From the NCBI GenBank assembly GCA_011800805.1, contig MPNW01000566.1, positions 2,147-66,146 of the forward strand: DNA of 64,000 nucleotides, given 5' to 3'. A program made the position numbers and the translations under genes. How positions within the stretch are numbered: position 1 is the stretch's first letter; each line of letters starts with the position of its first letter. This document shows positions 1 through 16,200 of this stretch, piece after piece. This DNA is from Hirudo medicinalis. Taxonomy: Eukaryota; Annelida; Clitellata; Hirudinida; Hirudinidae. The notes beneath the pieces were generated by a model that saw nothing but the letters and a program-made list of their open reading frames with translations, had not been told where the DNA came from and did no database searches.

Positions 1-199
1 ATATTATATTAACAATCACAATATTATATTAACAATCACAATATTATATTAACAATCACAATATTATATTAACAATCACAATATTATATTAACAATCACA
101 ATATTATATTAACAATCACAATATTATGTTAACAATCACAATATTATATTAACAATCACAATATTATGTTAACAATCACAATATTATATTAACAATCGA
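1..199. repeat. 20-bp tandem repeat (minisatellite)
   Basis: About ten head-to-tail copies of a 20-bp AT-rich unit (AATATTATATTAACAATCAC). Copies differ mainly by an A/G change in ATATT/ATGTT (copies near 127 and 167). The array runs off the left edge of the window, so its full size is unknown. It ends in unique DNA at about 199. Confidence 0.95.
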
Positions 200-1345
200 C
201 AATGCTTGTTTTGATAACGAGAACATGTCGTTCTCAGCATTCCAACTAGATCCTACTGAAAGAATAATGTTAAACTTTATGAATAAATTATGAATATCAT
301 AATGACCAAGTTAACAACAACGACGGCAGCAGACGACACCTGACGTCACTATGCAAACAACAACAACAACAAGCCAACGATAACAATAACAACAACAACA
401 ACAACAACAACGAAGAAGATGCATGCTCAAGCAACTATGCATTTGAAAAGCCAAACAAAACTTATGCACTAAACGACTCTTGGCCATACTTGCTACTGTA
501 AGGATAGTATGTTCATTGATTTTAATAATAACAATTACAATTAATATTACAAAAATATTAAATACAAATAATTATTAATAACTAAAATAAATAATAGATA
601 CTCGAATGAATACAAATAATAATTATTAAACTAATACGTTATAATAACAACATCTGAATTAACAATTAACGTTTATTATTATTATTATTATTATTAATTA
701 TTATTATTATTAATTATTACTACAAGAACAATCACAGGAACTGGAATGGGGAGCAAAGGAAAAAGTCAGTTCTTGAGAACAGCTTGTTGTTGGGTTGCAG
801 TCGAAGTCCAAGTCGATGGACGACAAATCGAGCAACAACAATAAGCAGCAAATAAATGTAAAAATAACAATAATGTTAATAAACAAAACAATAATAACAA
901 TAAACAATATTACTTATAATAATAATAATAATAAAAACAATAATTACAATAGCAACAATAACAATAATTATAATAACAACAATAACAACAATAGTAACAA
1001 TAGCAATAACGTAATGAGCATCACTTGGATGACATCGACCAGGAACGGGATCGACCGATCGTTTGAATCAAACGCACCAGATATGCAAACACCGTTGAGC
1101 AGACGAGTTTGAGTTCAAACACGAACAAAAAAAAGAGGGAAATATAATAATAAATACAAACACATCTAAAACAACGAACATTTTAAAACGTTGGAAGTGA
1201 AAATTTGAAACCAATTTATTTTAGACTAATTAAAATTTAATTCATTTAAAACTAATCAATCACAAACACAGCAGGACCTTGAAGACTGAAAAGCCAAAAC
1301 AAGTCAACAAACAACACTCCAATCAACAGCCACCCAACAACATAG

Positions 1346-1388
<43 letters not shown>

Positions 1389-2865
1389 CAAGATGATCAA
1401 CAATATTTAGCAAGAGGTTTGTAAAGTAGAATGCGACAGAATGTACTTGGCATTGTTTTCACAACAACTGCAACAAAGTTGGTGAGGAGAAGAATACATT
1501 TCTTGACGACAGTAAATTAACAACGACCACATTGACAATTGTTGCTAACAACTACAATGTCGCTATTTATATTGACGTCTTTCAAAATTATTTTCAAAAT
1601 TAAGACCAGGTTTAAGATCATTCAACGTAAAGTTGGACTTGAGATGTTAACTTGGCTTGAATACATTAAATTTTCAATTTAAAGCAATGGAAAACCAAAC
1701 TCAATGTAATGTCATCATCATCATCATCATCATCATCATCACCATCATCACCATCATCATCATCATCACCATCATCACTGTTGTCGAACTTCATCCTCAA
1801 CTCAACAAAAAGTGGCAAGAATTCAAGGAGCTGCTGTGTGGTCTTCAACATTCAATGCGGAGGATCGAAATCAGAAGAAGTTTTCATGGCAAGCAGTGAA
1901 CAAGTTACACTGGAAAAAATAAACTACTGCTCTACAAACAACACCAACAGTGTTGATCAACATCAACAACAACAACAACAACAACGAAATGAAAGCAAAT
2001 AGAATGAAAGACCGGACTAACGAACGAATGAAGGAATAGATCTAAGATGGTGTCTTCTGCGGCCGCCTGCGTCATCGGTTCAAGCTCAAAGCAGAAAAAG
2101 CACGTCAAGCATTGAAAGAAGAATGGATGAATAAAAAGGTATAAAAAAAACTGCAGGGCTGCACACTCGACCCCAATTGACCTCAGCCTGTCATCTTTGA
2201 GGTCCTAGCCAAGGAAAAGGCAGAAGGAGTTCGTACAGTGACTACTACTACCATCACCACTCACCCATCACAATCATCATCATCATCACCACTTCATTCA
2301 TCTCCGTCAGCATTGGCGTCATTTCACTATTGCAGCTATTCGGACTGTTAAAACTTTATCGAATAAACAACGAGCCAATCTTAATAAATCATGTTTTTCT
2401 AGAATCTCCTTGAATCATCTTGCAGGTCGATGCCTTGCTTGAAGCACGAGCGGTAGTGAAATGACGAGAAATGGAAATTTGGAAACGGAATGAGAAACGA
2501 GCGCCGACGACGTTTCCAAACTCTCGGCAGTGTCGGCCGAGCGAGCGCAGCATCCTGACAGCAAATTGTTGGAAATGTGCAAAGGTGGAGGCAGTGACGA
2601 AGATGACGTCAGTGGATGACGACGATTTCAGATGTCAGCGGATGACACAAAAGCGAGTAAAAAGACGACTACGACGGAGATGACGAAGACGCTGTTGACG
2701 ACAACGTCCAGAAATTTGACCAGCAAGAGAACGTGACTTCACATTGACTCTTTCACAATCGCCATCATCTTCGTCGTCACAAGCCGACAGACACATTTAG
2801 TCCAGCAGCATCATCATCAACAGCGACGACAACATCACCTCTAAGACGACCACAATAACAACTTC
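200..2865. other. No supported gene; simple-repeat-rich DNA
   Basis: Open frames here are artefacts of Asn-, Ile- or Ser-coding simple repeats: (TTA)n near 669-717, AAT/AAC-rich DNA at 900-1010, (GAT)n at 1344-1388, (TCA)n at 1711-1775 and CAA at 1960-1984. I saw no conserved protein on either strand. The right end (about 2000-2865) lies directly downstream of the RAB6 stop on the minus strand and probably includes its 3' UTR. Confidence 0.6.
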
Positions 2866-5391
<2,526 letters not shown>

Positions 5392-7737
5392 TTCGACCTC
5401 AGACTTTTGGAGCAGAAGACCGCCAAACAAGAACCAGTAGAAAATAGCAGTAATACAACCTACAGACACCCTACTGCTTCAAGAGGAGCAACCCAGACAA
5501 CTTAAAAATATCAACCTTCTTCAAGGTAAAATGTGGACTTTTAATTAATAAAAAATCTTTTATTTGTTTGCAAATAATTTTTTTAATTTTTTACAAAAAA
5601 TTACTTATTGATTAGTAATCAATTTTTATAAATTATTATATTATATTAATTTATATATTAATTATCTTATATTTATTGCATTATATCAATTTTATATAAT
5701 AAATTTACTTTATTTTGCTTTTACATCACTTAAAAGAAGAATGAATGTTTTAATTCAAAAATAACTTATATCGATAATTTACACAATTTATAAAGTCTTA
5801 GTCGATCGAATGCTTGAAACTTTCATTAAAAATTCAAGCTTGTAAATCAAACACTGAACACATTTTATTCCAATTTATTTCCAATGCTAATTATCATAAT
5901 GCAAAAGACATTTGTAAAAAGCATAATCATAAATCTTGACAAACTTGATTTTTATGTAAGACGACATATTAAATCTTTACCTTTCCTTTTAATAGCTTTC
6001 GTCCGAGTATTGTTTTCTTAATNATAATGCAAAAGACATTTGTAAAAAGCATAATCATAAATCTTGACAAACTTGATTTTTATGTAAGACGACATATTAA
6101 ATCTTTACCTTTCCTTTTAATAGCTTTCGTCCGAGTATTGTTTTCTTAATTATAACACCTCTTAAATAATTTGAAGACAAATAATTCGAAGCAAACTTGT
6201 CAAGTTTGAAACTTAAAAACAATCACAAGATGGCATATCACAAATAAAAGATTGACGCATCAAGCTGAATCTATTTAAATAAGATGTTTCATAACTTTTA
6301 TTCAACGACCTTGTTCTTTTCCTGCCAGCAGATCAAGGTTCACTAGAGACTACAACCTTGCCTAATCATGAGTGGATTCTCACCTAATAATAAAGACATA
6401 TTTCAACGAGCTTACAGTAAACGTGTCAGACGTTTTGGCAATCACTTAATAAGTAAGAGATGTGTTACATCAGAAGCTTATTACAATGTTTAAAAGAATC
6501 TCTAAACTGATCATGCCACAAGAACTTTAAAAATTAAAAATTTTATTAAAATATAAAAGTTGTTTTCCGTTTTCTGGATTTTCCATCAGGATTACCTCTG
6601 GCGTCCTCAGACGAGAGACAAACTTAACATTATTATGAAACTTTAAATTCGACTTCATGGTCAGGAATTTGAATCCTGCTCAAAAAATATACGATGAAAC
6701 ATCAAGAACGAATGTGTCACGACTACGTCACAGGAATGACACTTGCTCTCAGGAATTCAAGGTTGTAGAAGCAAAGGACAGTCGAATGAATATCACAAAA
6801 AATAAAAATATGTCAAGGAGGCAAAAACACAAAATGCCACAATCGTCTGCTCTGTCTATATTGAATAATGTGACTTAACTTAATGACCTCCGTAATACTT
6901 ACTTTTTTTAATATGTAACATTTAAAATTGCAGAAAAAAATAAATAAGAACCAGCTGAGTCAAAGAAAAGGAAGCTTCCGCACGTCGCGATGAATTTGCA
7001 CGACTAAATCCAACGACATTTAATAGCTTTCATTACAAGATTGTTTCAGAATTTTTTTCTGCTATTTACTAAAAGAATTGAAACCAATTGAATCATAATA
7101 TCCGTTGTTTGTTATCTAATAACCTACATTCTCAGGAATATGCAAAAACGAATCTCTGGCATTTTAAGACATAAAGTTCCCCAAAATAAACGATTACAAA
7201 ACTTCTCCGTCAGCAAAACGTCCGACGACCGACCTAGGAAAGTCGTTTTGAAGGCTCGGGGAGTACAAAAAATGAGGACGATCGGTGAAAGAGCCCGAGA
7301 AGGTGGATGTCGTCGACTCTTCGTGGTCGCTTAGACTTTGATTCTCTCCGGAAAATAAGTTCAAAGTTGAAATTGAAGCCTCGCTCTGTATGCAGTAAAT
7401 TTGCATGTCTTGGATGTTGAAAACGGGTAAAAAAAAACGTTCCGCCCCCATGACTCATCACTCGGCCCTCTTGTGGGATGCAAGCCAGCCAATAGAAATC
7501 GCATATCACATGGTTCGGCCGATCAGTTTCTCGACAAAGTATGTGCTACGGTTCGGGCAGCCAATAGAAATCGGCCCTCGAAGAAAGTGATCTCTTGTCT
7601 GAGTGAGCCCTGATCATCCAGCAAGCAAAATAAAAATGCATTCATTCCAGCCAATCACCATTCACAATCATATGAAGAAGTTCATGCACTAGCCAATCAC
7701 GCTTCGAAAACAAAACATTCCGGCCGACAACATTTCG
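5392..7737. other. Intergenic region between RAB6 start and SHB-like 3' end
   Basis: No conserved coding sequence was seen. The RAB6 promoter should lie just right of 5391, and the SHB-like 3' UTR should run leftwards from 7738. An exact AP-1 site (TGACTCA, 7451-7457) sits near a direct repeat of CAGCCAATAGAAATCG (about 7486 and 7558). Further CCAAT boxes occur near 7652 and 7692. An assembly duplication lies at 5896-6150. Short open frames at 7140-7590 overlap on both strands and match nothing I know. Confidence 0.55.
5896..6150. other. Assembly artefact: 127-bp duplication around one N
   Basis: 5896-6022 and 6024-6150 read identically, separated by a single N at 6023. The same length and layout recur at three other single-N positions, so this is an unmerged contig overlap. 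The true sequence probably has one copy. Confidence 0.9.
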
Positions 7738-10249
7738 TCAATGTCCGACGGGGAATGTCAGGGACATGTGTTCGGCACCTTTGATCGGCAGCTTGTTGAC
7801 GGTGTAGTGTTGGATCATCTGGGCGACGCTGGCGAACGGCTGACTGAATTGACCCAAGATGAACCTGCCCTCGCTGTTTGGAACAATTTTTAAGTGGATG
7901 CACCCATTTGAACTTCTGCAATCGATGGAGAAAAGGAACCAATCAGAGGAGAGAATATGCTATTAGTGCTAATGTTATTAATGAATCAACTTTTCAATAT
8001 CCATTTCGATAATAAATTTCAATAAAAAATAATTTTATTTTATAAATAGTTCACAACTGTTTACATTTTTCTTACATACTTTAGAAATCAAATTTAATCC
8101 CCGTCATCATCATCATCATCAACATCAACATCGACCAAACCATTTATAGTCTCTAATTGGTTGGTAACCATTTATAGTCTCTAATCATCAAGTTGAATTG
8201 CATCATTTTCCTCGCACCATTGCATCTTAATCATCACTTGAGCATCATGGCCATCAATTACTGTTGAGATGATGATCATGGTGATGGTGATGGTGGTGGT
8301 GGTGATGATGACAACAATGGCCTTGAAATGTGATAATGATGTTGACTATGGCCAAACATGGTGACGACTACAGTGATGATGACGATGACGACGACGACGA
8401 CGATGATGTGAATGCACTCACTTGATGGAAAGTGAGTAATCAAGTCTGTTGCTCTCTGAGTTCCTGATGAGGTAGCTCCCCTCTCTTTCACTCTTCAACC
8501 TCTTCTCCGCATCCTGCCTCGTGATTGGCCCATGGTACCACCTGGTCGGTCGGGATTGTAGTAATTAACATAATGGTCACCATTAATATTAATTAATTAT
8601 AGTATTAATAAAGTATTCAATATTAATTAACAAATAATTGTTAACAATAACTTGGCAACAATAACAATAACGCATTATCAACAACATAGATATAATTTGG
8701 AACATCGTTAATCATAAAATCAAACACTTGATTAAAATGTCATAATCATCATCATCACCAGCATCATCATCATCACCAGCATCATCGTCTTCGTCATCAT
8801 CTTCGATCAAGCATTATAAAGCCATTAGTTTGTTAAAGAGGCGAGAGAATTTTTTTCTTATCTTGGCAGAAAAAATTCACAAATCAATTGCCGGGGGGGG
8901 GGGGTTACGGGCAGGCGGTTGTTGTCAGACGATTAAGGTTATAAATGTTGTTATTGCTGCCTTAATCTCCATGCCGAACAATAATTACTCACTAGTGCCA
9001 AGTGATTAACTGATTTCAATCCCTGAGTAAAATCCTCTCCCATCACTAACATTAACAGGCACCATCATCGACTTCATCATCATCGACATCATCATCATCG
9101 TCGTCGTCATCATCATCGTCATCATCATCATCGCCGTTATGTTGTCATGGTCACTTGGGGGATGATTGGAATGCACCCCTGGACAAATGAGATGCTCATG
9201 TAGGATTTGAAAACAATTTCATTGGTCAGGGAAATGATGATGGTGGTGACGATGATGATGATGATGATGGTGGTGAGGATGGTGGTGATGATAATTGTGA
9301 AGATGATGATGCTTAACAACACAAAATCCATCAATCAATATAGACATCATAGGTATGTTGGTTTGGTTAATGCAATTTGAATATTCATGACCAGCATCCT
9401 GACTATCATAAAATATTATTAACACCTAATTATCATATTCATTATCAAAACTGAGTCATCAGCATTCATTCCTCAAAATCTGCACATTACACTCCAGTGA
9501 ACAATGAAGTACAAGCATCTGGTAAGAGCAGCTAAGGACAACAGATGAATTTACATCCTGGAAAATCCATGAGTCATCAAGCATTCTGACCTCTCAAAAT
9601 TTGACCTGCTCATTTGTATGTTTGTATTTTGCCAATCTCTTGAGTGCCTTATGTATCCTGACATATGCAAACAGGCAACGCAAACTTTGCATGACCATTT
9701 ATATAGCGCTGCCTCTCGGGCTGGCCAACGGCCAGTGAAGGACGGGTCGAGAACACAACGCAAGTAAGAACCGTAAGTTTCTGAGCTGACCTGCATGCCT
9801 AAAACGTTCTCAAGTTACTCAGAGGGTCCATGATTACCTATCTCGTGTCATTTATTGCTAACCATTCTCTAACAAACTCCATTTTTGTCGACGACCACCG
9901 ACGCCGTCGGCATCTTCGTCGCCATTGTAACGCCAAACGTTCGTGCATCGCCTTGGCAAGGGCAGTAGTGGTAACGATCATCATCATTTTCACCACTTTC
10001 GTCATTGGGTATCGATATTATGTTACAACTTCAAATGGGCACCATTCTTGTACAATGGTGAAATGCTAACAGGAGGTTTCCAGAGAAAGAAAATACAAAA
10101 AGATTTCAAAGAAATGGAAGGCAATGGTGCTATTTTGCAAAATAAGTAAGCAAGTTATGACTCTTATTGTTGTTATTTTAGAGTCGGGATTGTAGTTATT
10201 ATAGTTGTTATTTTTGATCACCATCACCATCATGACAGCATTATTATTA

Positions 10250-10296
<47 letters not shown>

Positions 10297-13202
10297 TGGC
10301 TGTTATTGTGATTATTGTTGTTGTTAATGATGCTTTGATTGTTACTGTTATTTATGAGTTGAAATTGCTCCCCTTGTTTTTTTGGAAGAAAAAATCCCAA
10401 GTTTCCATCCCTCCTTGTTGACCAATGACAAGCCTGGATACAATTGGCGGCTCATTATCAATGTAAGCCTGGTGATGATTGGCTGAATTGTCTGGTCTAT
10501 GATTGGTTTGTGTGCAGTATCTCGAACATCATCATCATTCATTCCCATGACATCATCATACTCCGTAACACATGATGATAGCATTACATGCTCAGTTTCC
10601 TACATCTGTCCATAATAGCTAATAATGATAATTTATTGTGTTATTACATGTGCTATTTTTAGTAAAGACAACAGCTTAACTTCCTAAATCAAGATGTTAG
10701 AATGTACATAATCATCCTCATCATTATAACCACCATCATCATCATCAGTCAGTCATGCTTCCTGCATTTTGTAAGCAGATGATCATGGTAATGGTTGTAG
10801 TTGTTGTAGTGATTGTTGTACAGGAAGGAGGCAGGTCAACTAAACATGACATAGTTACAAAACGTTGTCATTGGCATCTTAAAGTCCTCCGCAGAGACAA
10901 ATCCATTCAGACCTCGGACTCATCCCAGACAAGTCATCAAAACCCCGATGAAGGTAAAACACAGTTGAGTTACAGTTGGACATGACTAGGGCTGTTTCAT
11001 GGCCTGTCCTGTAGACCATTTGTGAAGAAATTCATGGCTGAACAGGTAGGATACGTGACCAAACATTGTCACATGGAATCACAAACAGACAGCCAATCGA
11101 ATGAATCTCCATCAGAAAAATTCCAAAAGTAAGGGATTCATGATGAGTCCCGATCCCGAACGGCCGACGATTCACACCTTTGTTGATGGAAGAAAATGAT
11201 TGGACTTCATTAACATAATTCGCATAATCATCGTTTGCCGAGGACGTATTGATTGGCTCGAAGGCATTCAAATTCAAATGAATCCATTCATCGCATTCTC
11301 TTCTAATGAGTCGAGTTAACAACGAGGTACTGAGCAATAACAACAACAACAATAACAACAACAACAATAATAATAATAATAGTAATAATAATAATAATAA
11401 TAATGATAAAACAACCAATCCAATAACTGATATTTTTAGAATTTAAATAATATTGCTATAATTAAAATTACGATTACTGTAACTTTATCCATGTTTGAAA
11501 GACTGCGTAACGACAAAATATAAATAGCCCCTCACATCATAAACCTCTCGAAGCAAGCATTGCCCTTCAAAATGAACATACATGCACATGAACACACACA
11601 CACATTTATGAAGTCAGACAGGCAGACACTTAGGAGGATATACAATTGCAAGGACACCAAGAGGGAGAAGGACTCAAGGACTCAAAAGAACATTACCACT
11701 CTTGTTCCAGTGGAAGTCTCGATTCGATCCTCTCTGCCAGTGAGGAGAACTGGTGCTGGGCGATGTTCTTCATCGAGCCCATGAGACTTGAGGGCTCGAC
11801 AGAGGCTGGAACATTTGGAAAGATTAAATCGTGCTTTTAAGGCAGACGATGAAATGTTTACATTTCATTCAATTTAAAAAAAAAAAGTCATAGTATTGAT
11901 CAACGATTAGAAATGAGTCGGCAGCGCCGTCGCTAATCAGGAGCATGCCCGGTCATAATCAGGTGTCTCCTGCATTACCTGGTCTATTTCCATGCCTCAT
12001 TGGCAAAGCATTAATTATCTCATTAAAAAAATAGATTTAAAGAAAAACTGCTTTATTTATAATGCCACTCAGTTCGTCCATTTCTTAATATTTATTCTTA
12101 AATAAGATAATATCCAACTAAATAGCATTTCTAATCAGGAACGGCAGATTGAAAATCTTAACCGACCTTGACTAAAAGTGGACATGAGGTCTTTCTGCCG
12201 GTTATCCCAGGGACTGTCGTAATCCTCGAGGGGGCGCCAATCCGAGGCCTGGGTCGCCGAGGGTTTGAGCTGATGCCCCCGACCCACCGAACCTCCTCCC
12301 ATGACCGGAACGCCCCTTCTCTGCAAGGGGTGCTGGAAATGTTGGCGGTCGTTGACTGAGACGAGGGAACTCGAAGGGAAATTGTTGGACTTGAAGGACG
12401 AAGTGGGAGTGGATTGTGGAGTCGGAAAAGCCGGAAGAGGTCTCTTTTGGAGGACCTGGCGTGGGTCGCATGGATCGAAGGTGGAGTTTGGGTCGGTTTT
12501 TCTCGAGGGAGACCTCCCTTTGGCCGACTGTCGAGTGTTCGACCCATGCTTCGGGAATTTTTCCACCAGTTCTGGAGAATTTTTGCCATGGAATGCCAAT
12601 ACAGTCGGCAAGCTGGTTCTAGGAGCACTGACGCTCAAAGGAGGAGGCTTCTGGCTCGTATCAAAAGCATGAAGGTCGTCTTGAGAAGATTGCTCGTTCA
12701 GTTTGAATTTCTCTTCCAGTCCTTTCTGCAGTGCACCAAGATCCCATGGTGCATCATAAATGGCTGAATCCAGTTCACAGAAACTGTCTGAAAGGATTTC
12801 GCCTTCTCCAGCAGATTCTCGAGAAGGAGATAATTCTTTATTTTTGCTTGTAGGCAGATTACTCGAGACATTTTCATAGCAGACTTCTTCAAATTCTTCA
12901 GGTATTACTTGCCCGCTAGAATGTGAGTTGTCGATGGCTGTCAGCTCTTCAGATCTTGTATCAGAGGTTACAGAATTTGTCTCTTGAAGCTCTTGCACTG
13001 AACTTGCCATGGAAGCATTTCCTGATTCCAAAGTGTCCTTTTTAGGACTTTGATTTCCTTCCTGGTTGAGTATTAATGTTGGACTTTTTTCAATCTTTGC
13101 ACTCAGAGAATTTTCTGAGAAAAATGGCGATCCAGAATACGGATCGTCATATTCAACTTTAACCCTAGCATTGCTAATGGTTTCTAAAATCTCGGCCATC
13201 AT
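7738..13202 (-). CDS. SHB/SHD/SHE/SHF-family SH2 adaptor protein
   Basis: SHB-type adaptors link receptor and Src-family tyrosine kinases to downstream effectors in the cytoplasm. Exons from the start: 13202-12167, 11805-11700, 8541-8422, 7915-7738, giving 1,440 nt and 479 aa. Exon 1 encodes a Pro/Ser-rich region with family-type tyrosine motifs: YDDPYSG (Tyr18), YENV (about Tyr109, a Grb2-type YxN), IYDAPWDL (about Tyr149) and DYDSPWDN (about Tyr328). The C-terminal SH2 (about 381-479) opens with EWYHGPITR, has the Arg of SYLIRNSE and ends with [15 protein letters not shown], diagnostic of SHB proteins. An in-frame TAG just before the ATG supports the start. The exon 2 donor could instead be 3 nt further on, adding one Trp. 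I cannot tell which of the four vertebrate paralogues it corresponds to; it may be the single ancestral gene. Confidence 0.9.
9693..9790 (-). repeat. SINE-B fragment
   Basis: A diverged copy of the family seen whole at 43091-43262. It shares ACCATTTATATAGCGCT, a Cys/Gly-rich middle, and a GTCGAGAACACAACG block matching GTTTCGAACACGACAC elsewhere. The strand is given relative to the tRNA-like head, which reads on the minus strand here. Confidence 0.6.
10246..10297. repeat. (ATT)n microsatellite
   Basis: About 50 bp of nearly perfect TTA/ATT repeat inside the large SHB-like intron. Confidence 0.9.
11338..11406. repeat. (AAC/AAT)n compound microsatellite
   Basis: AAC repeats passing into AAT repeats, in the SHB-like intron. 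The minus-strand frame across it is poly-Leu and is not a gene. Confidence 0.9.
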
Positions 13203-16200
13203 GTACTAAATCAATTAGCCCCGGACTTAATTGCAACAAGATTTCTTTTTATCACCACAAAATAAACAGACAGGAGGTGTAAAAACGTAAACATCCATGC
13301 AAACTACTTTCCAATAAATTTTTCATCGCTTAGACTAGAAATACGATTGCTGTCTAAACATTTTATCGTTTAGAAACAACAAAACGTCCGACCGATCTGC
13401 GATCAACAGCCATGATGAGATTCAAAAGTAATTGCGATAAAGATCAAGAGCAAACCCATTATTGTTATTGTTATTTCGCTTTGATTGTCTCGCAAAATCT
13501 TCTTAACCTCAAAATAACACAATTTGGAACACATCCAAATGCAGTCTAGAATTGTTCATTATTTGTCTGTTGGGCTTTTTAAACTGTAAAATGTAATTCG
13601 GTCTGATTTGTATAAAGAATTCAGTGGCACTCGCTAAGAGCTTTCTTTCAATCAACAGCAATTTATAAAAATATTTTCTGATGAATCAAGAACTATAATT
13701 ACTCAATAATCCAACTGCATTGTTTTTTGTCTATAAATCTATGCATACTGAACATGGTTGTAAAATAGAAACGATTATATTAATTTCAACGTCAATTAGA
13801 ATGCATTTAACGGTTAGTTCATAAAATGTACAGAAATAATTTGTGGACGGATTTATATAATGTGAGTTTAATTTCAATGCGATTATATTTGAAATGGCAT
13901 CTTGTATTTTGGGAGGAAAACATTAAAAACATTATTAATGTCCATTTCTGGACTTGGCTTATAAGCTTATACTTTCGCTTTAGCTGTTTATAATTTAAAA
14001 TCACATTTCATTTATTTTCTAATATTTTCAATCACTTAAATAGTTATTTTTTTTAAATTGTTGGAGACTTTCATTTCTACGGACACTATCATCGAATAAT
14101 TTCTCTTTAATAAAAACCGCTAAATCGGGCTACAACTTCTTATAACACTTATTATTATTCAACTTTAAAATAAATAGACATCGCCTGAACAGCATTAATT
14201 AATTTAAATTCTATCACTTGTTGCAATTCAATTTCATATCACAAAAAGCAGGTTATGTGACGTTGCGACATGCATTTATAAACCTCATAGACATTAAAGG
14301 CCTTTACATTACACAATCACATAACCATTTCTTTTTTATCATCACAAAATAAACTGACAGGAGGTACTACCGCATGGTCTAACGGTCAAGACTTCGCCTC
14401 TCACGCTGGTGACACGGATTCGAATCCCGTTGCGGGAGCATCGTCCCAATCATCCAGCTATTCAACGGACGTTAATAAACAAAATAGTTTAACGGACTTT
14501 AATCAAATAAGTAAATAATAAATCTTCAGTTAAACCGGGCTAGGAATTATGTCCAAGTTAGTTAAATATGACGATATAAAATAAATGAAGATTAATATCG
14601 ATTTTATTTCATCACGAACAGAGCCGAATGTTAATTGCTACACAGAGAGGTGTAACCGTTATTGATGTGTAAACGGTAAGTTAGAAGTCAGATAAATGTT
14701 ACAAGCATTAGAGGCCTTGAAATTTAAGAAATTCTTGAGCATTTGCCAATTTAGATTGGAGTTTTGCCTAGAACGATGTTATTACATGGTTTCATTAATA
14801 TCCGGTCCTATTATTTATTCAAATTTACTTGTAATGACTTACATTTCTTGAAGTTCCACTCCTTTCGCTTTTGGTCATGAAGTTCTATTGAACTTCTTCG
14901 AATTTGTTCAACTTTCAATTCTAATTGCATCCTTCTTTTCGTTATTATCAAGTAAGTTTCATTTAATTATTTGCTAATTTTGACGTTTAATTAATTTTAA
15001 CAACACGCTTTCAACAGTTCATTCAAAGGTTTGACCGCATTTATTGTGCAATGAAAATTTGTATAAATTTAAAATGGAATAATATCTTTATTTCATGCAA
15101 CGATTCTTCAATCCATCAAGTAAATATTTTCTTGAAAAATGTCATTTGTATTTATAGATTTATAAAAATTATGCGTTTGGCAGTAATAAAAAAATTGTAG
15201 TGACAATCTTGAATACGACGATGGCAGCGGTCTTTTCAAAATTCTAATGATTTGGTCCAATAAAATTAATTAAAAAAAACATGGCTTCTCGGTGCTAATA
15301 AAGCTGACATGAGCGAACATTTCTCAAATAATTCTTCCATTTTTTTTTTTAATTTCTTCTTCGAAGCAAGAAAAATGCTCACCTGTTAAAAACAATGAGC
15401 GCTAGGACAGGAGTTGCAACCGATCATCGCCACAAATTTATTCAGAAACTGATTTTTCTAGTAAGTGAAGATTTAATGTTTTTTTTAGCATGAAATAATC
15501 GCGAGGAAAACATTGGCGTAGCTCTTAATTCAAAATTAAATTTAGTTCAAGTCAAAAGACCTTATGTCTAAAAGAACGTCTCTAAGGGCTTGGATGTGCA
15601 CATTTGGATCCAAGAATATGGAAATTATATGAAATTCAAGCTCTAGTTATTTGAAACTAAAGGCTCTTTGTTCATATAATCTTCTTGCATGTTTAAGATG
15701 GTGTCCAAAGTAATGGGAACAAATCTTGTTCCTTATCAAAATAGTCAGTTATTTTCCTTCTAAAAGATTTGCTAAGACCTTAGCAACATGCTAAGATAAA
15801 TTGTCGTTGCGATATTTTTATCAACAATTGAGCTGGAAATCCAAAATTTAAGCTCAATTATTCGCTAATACCTAGAAATAAGCTTGTGCTCTCGGATCCT
15901 TTCACTTTGCTTTTAAGGATTGTCAAAACAAACTAGTCGCTAATGAATGTGAAGAACAAGTTGAATGCGGTCACATGCCGTGTCAAATCATTTGAAGCTT
16001 TCAAATAATTTTTTAAGTGAATTGGGAAGGATATCGATTGAACAAAATGAGATTTAGGACTAAGTAATAATTTCATAGCTGCCAAAGACAAACTCAGACC
16101 ATTTTGGTTGGGCAGAACCTTTCATTCACCATCTTTTAGCTCACCCGACTCACAAAGAGAAAAGCACATGACGCAGAGTTTTAAAATGTGTTTCCCATGG

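Larger units (their letters stand above)
8542..11699. other. Large SHB-like intron rich in simple repeats
   Basis: No exon was recognised. Contents include a poly-G run near 8892, ATC/GAT microsatellites near 9060-9135 and 9236-9290, (TTA)n at 10246-10297, (AAC/AAT)n at 11338-11406 and a SINE-B fragment at 9693-9790. Open frames over these repeats encode only His, Ile, Leu or Met runs. Confidence 0.7.

Noticed and set aside
1..199. CRISPR array
   Set aside because: Direct 20-bp repeats have no spacers and the genome is animal; it is a minisatellite.
795..1112. Asn-rich 105-codon open frame
   Set aside because: Created by AAT/AAC simple repeats; no conserved segment and no start context.
5392..5469. 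N-terminal extension of RAB6 from an upstream in-frame ATG
   Set aside because: Rab6 proteins start close to the position of 5391; the extension is hydrophobic and has no family precedent.
12158..12767. Several overlapping 60-156 codon frames on both strands
   Set aside because: Shadows of the GC-richer first exon of the SHB-like gene.
14369..14445. Functional tRNA gene
   Set aside because: B box and acceptor end are good, but the anticodon stem mispairs, the 5' acceptor strand is degraded, and related copies carry a SINE tail.
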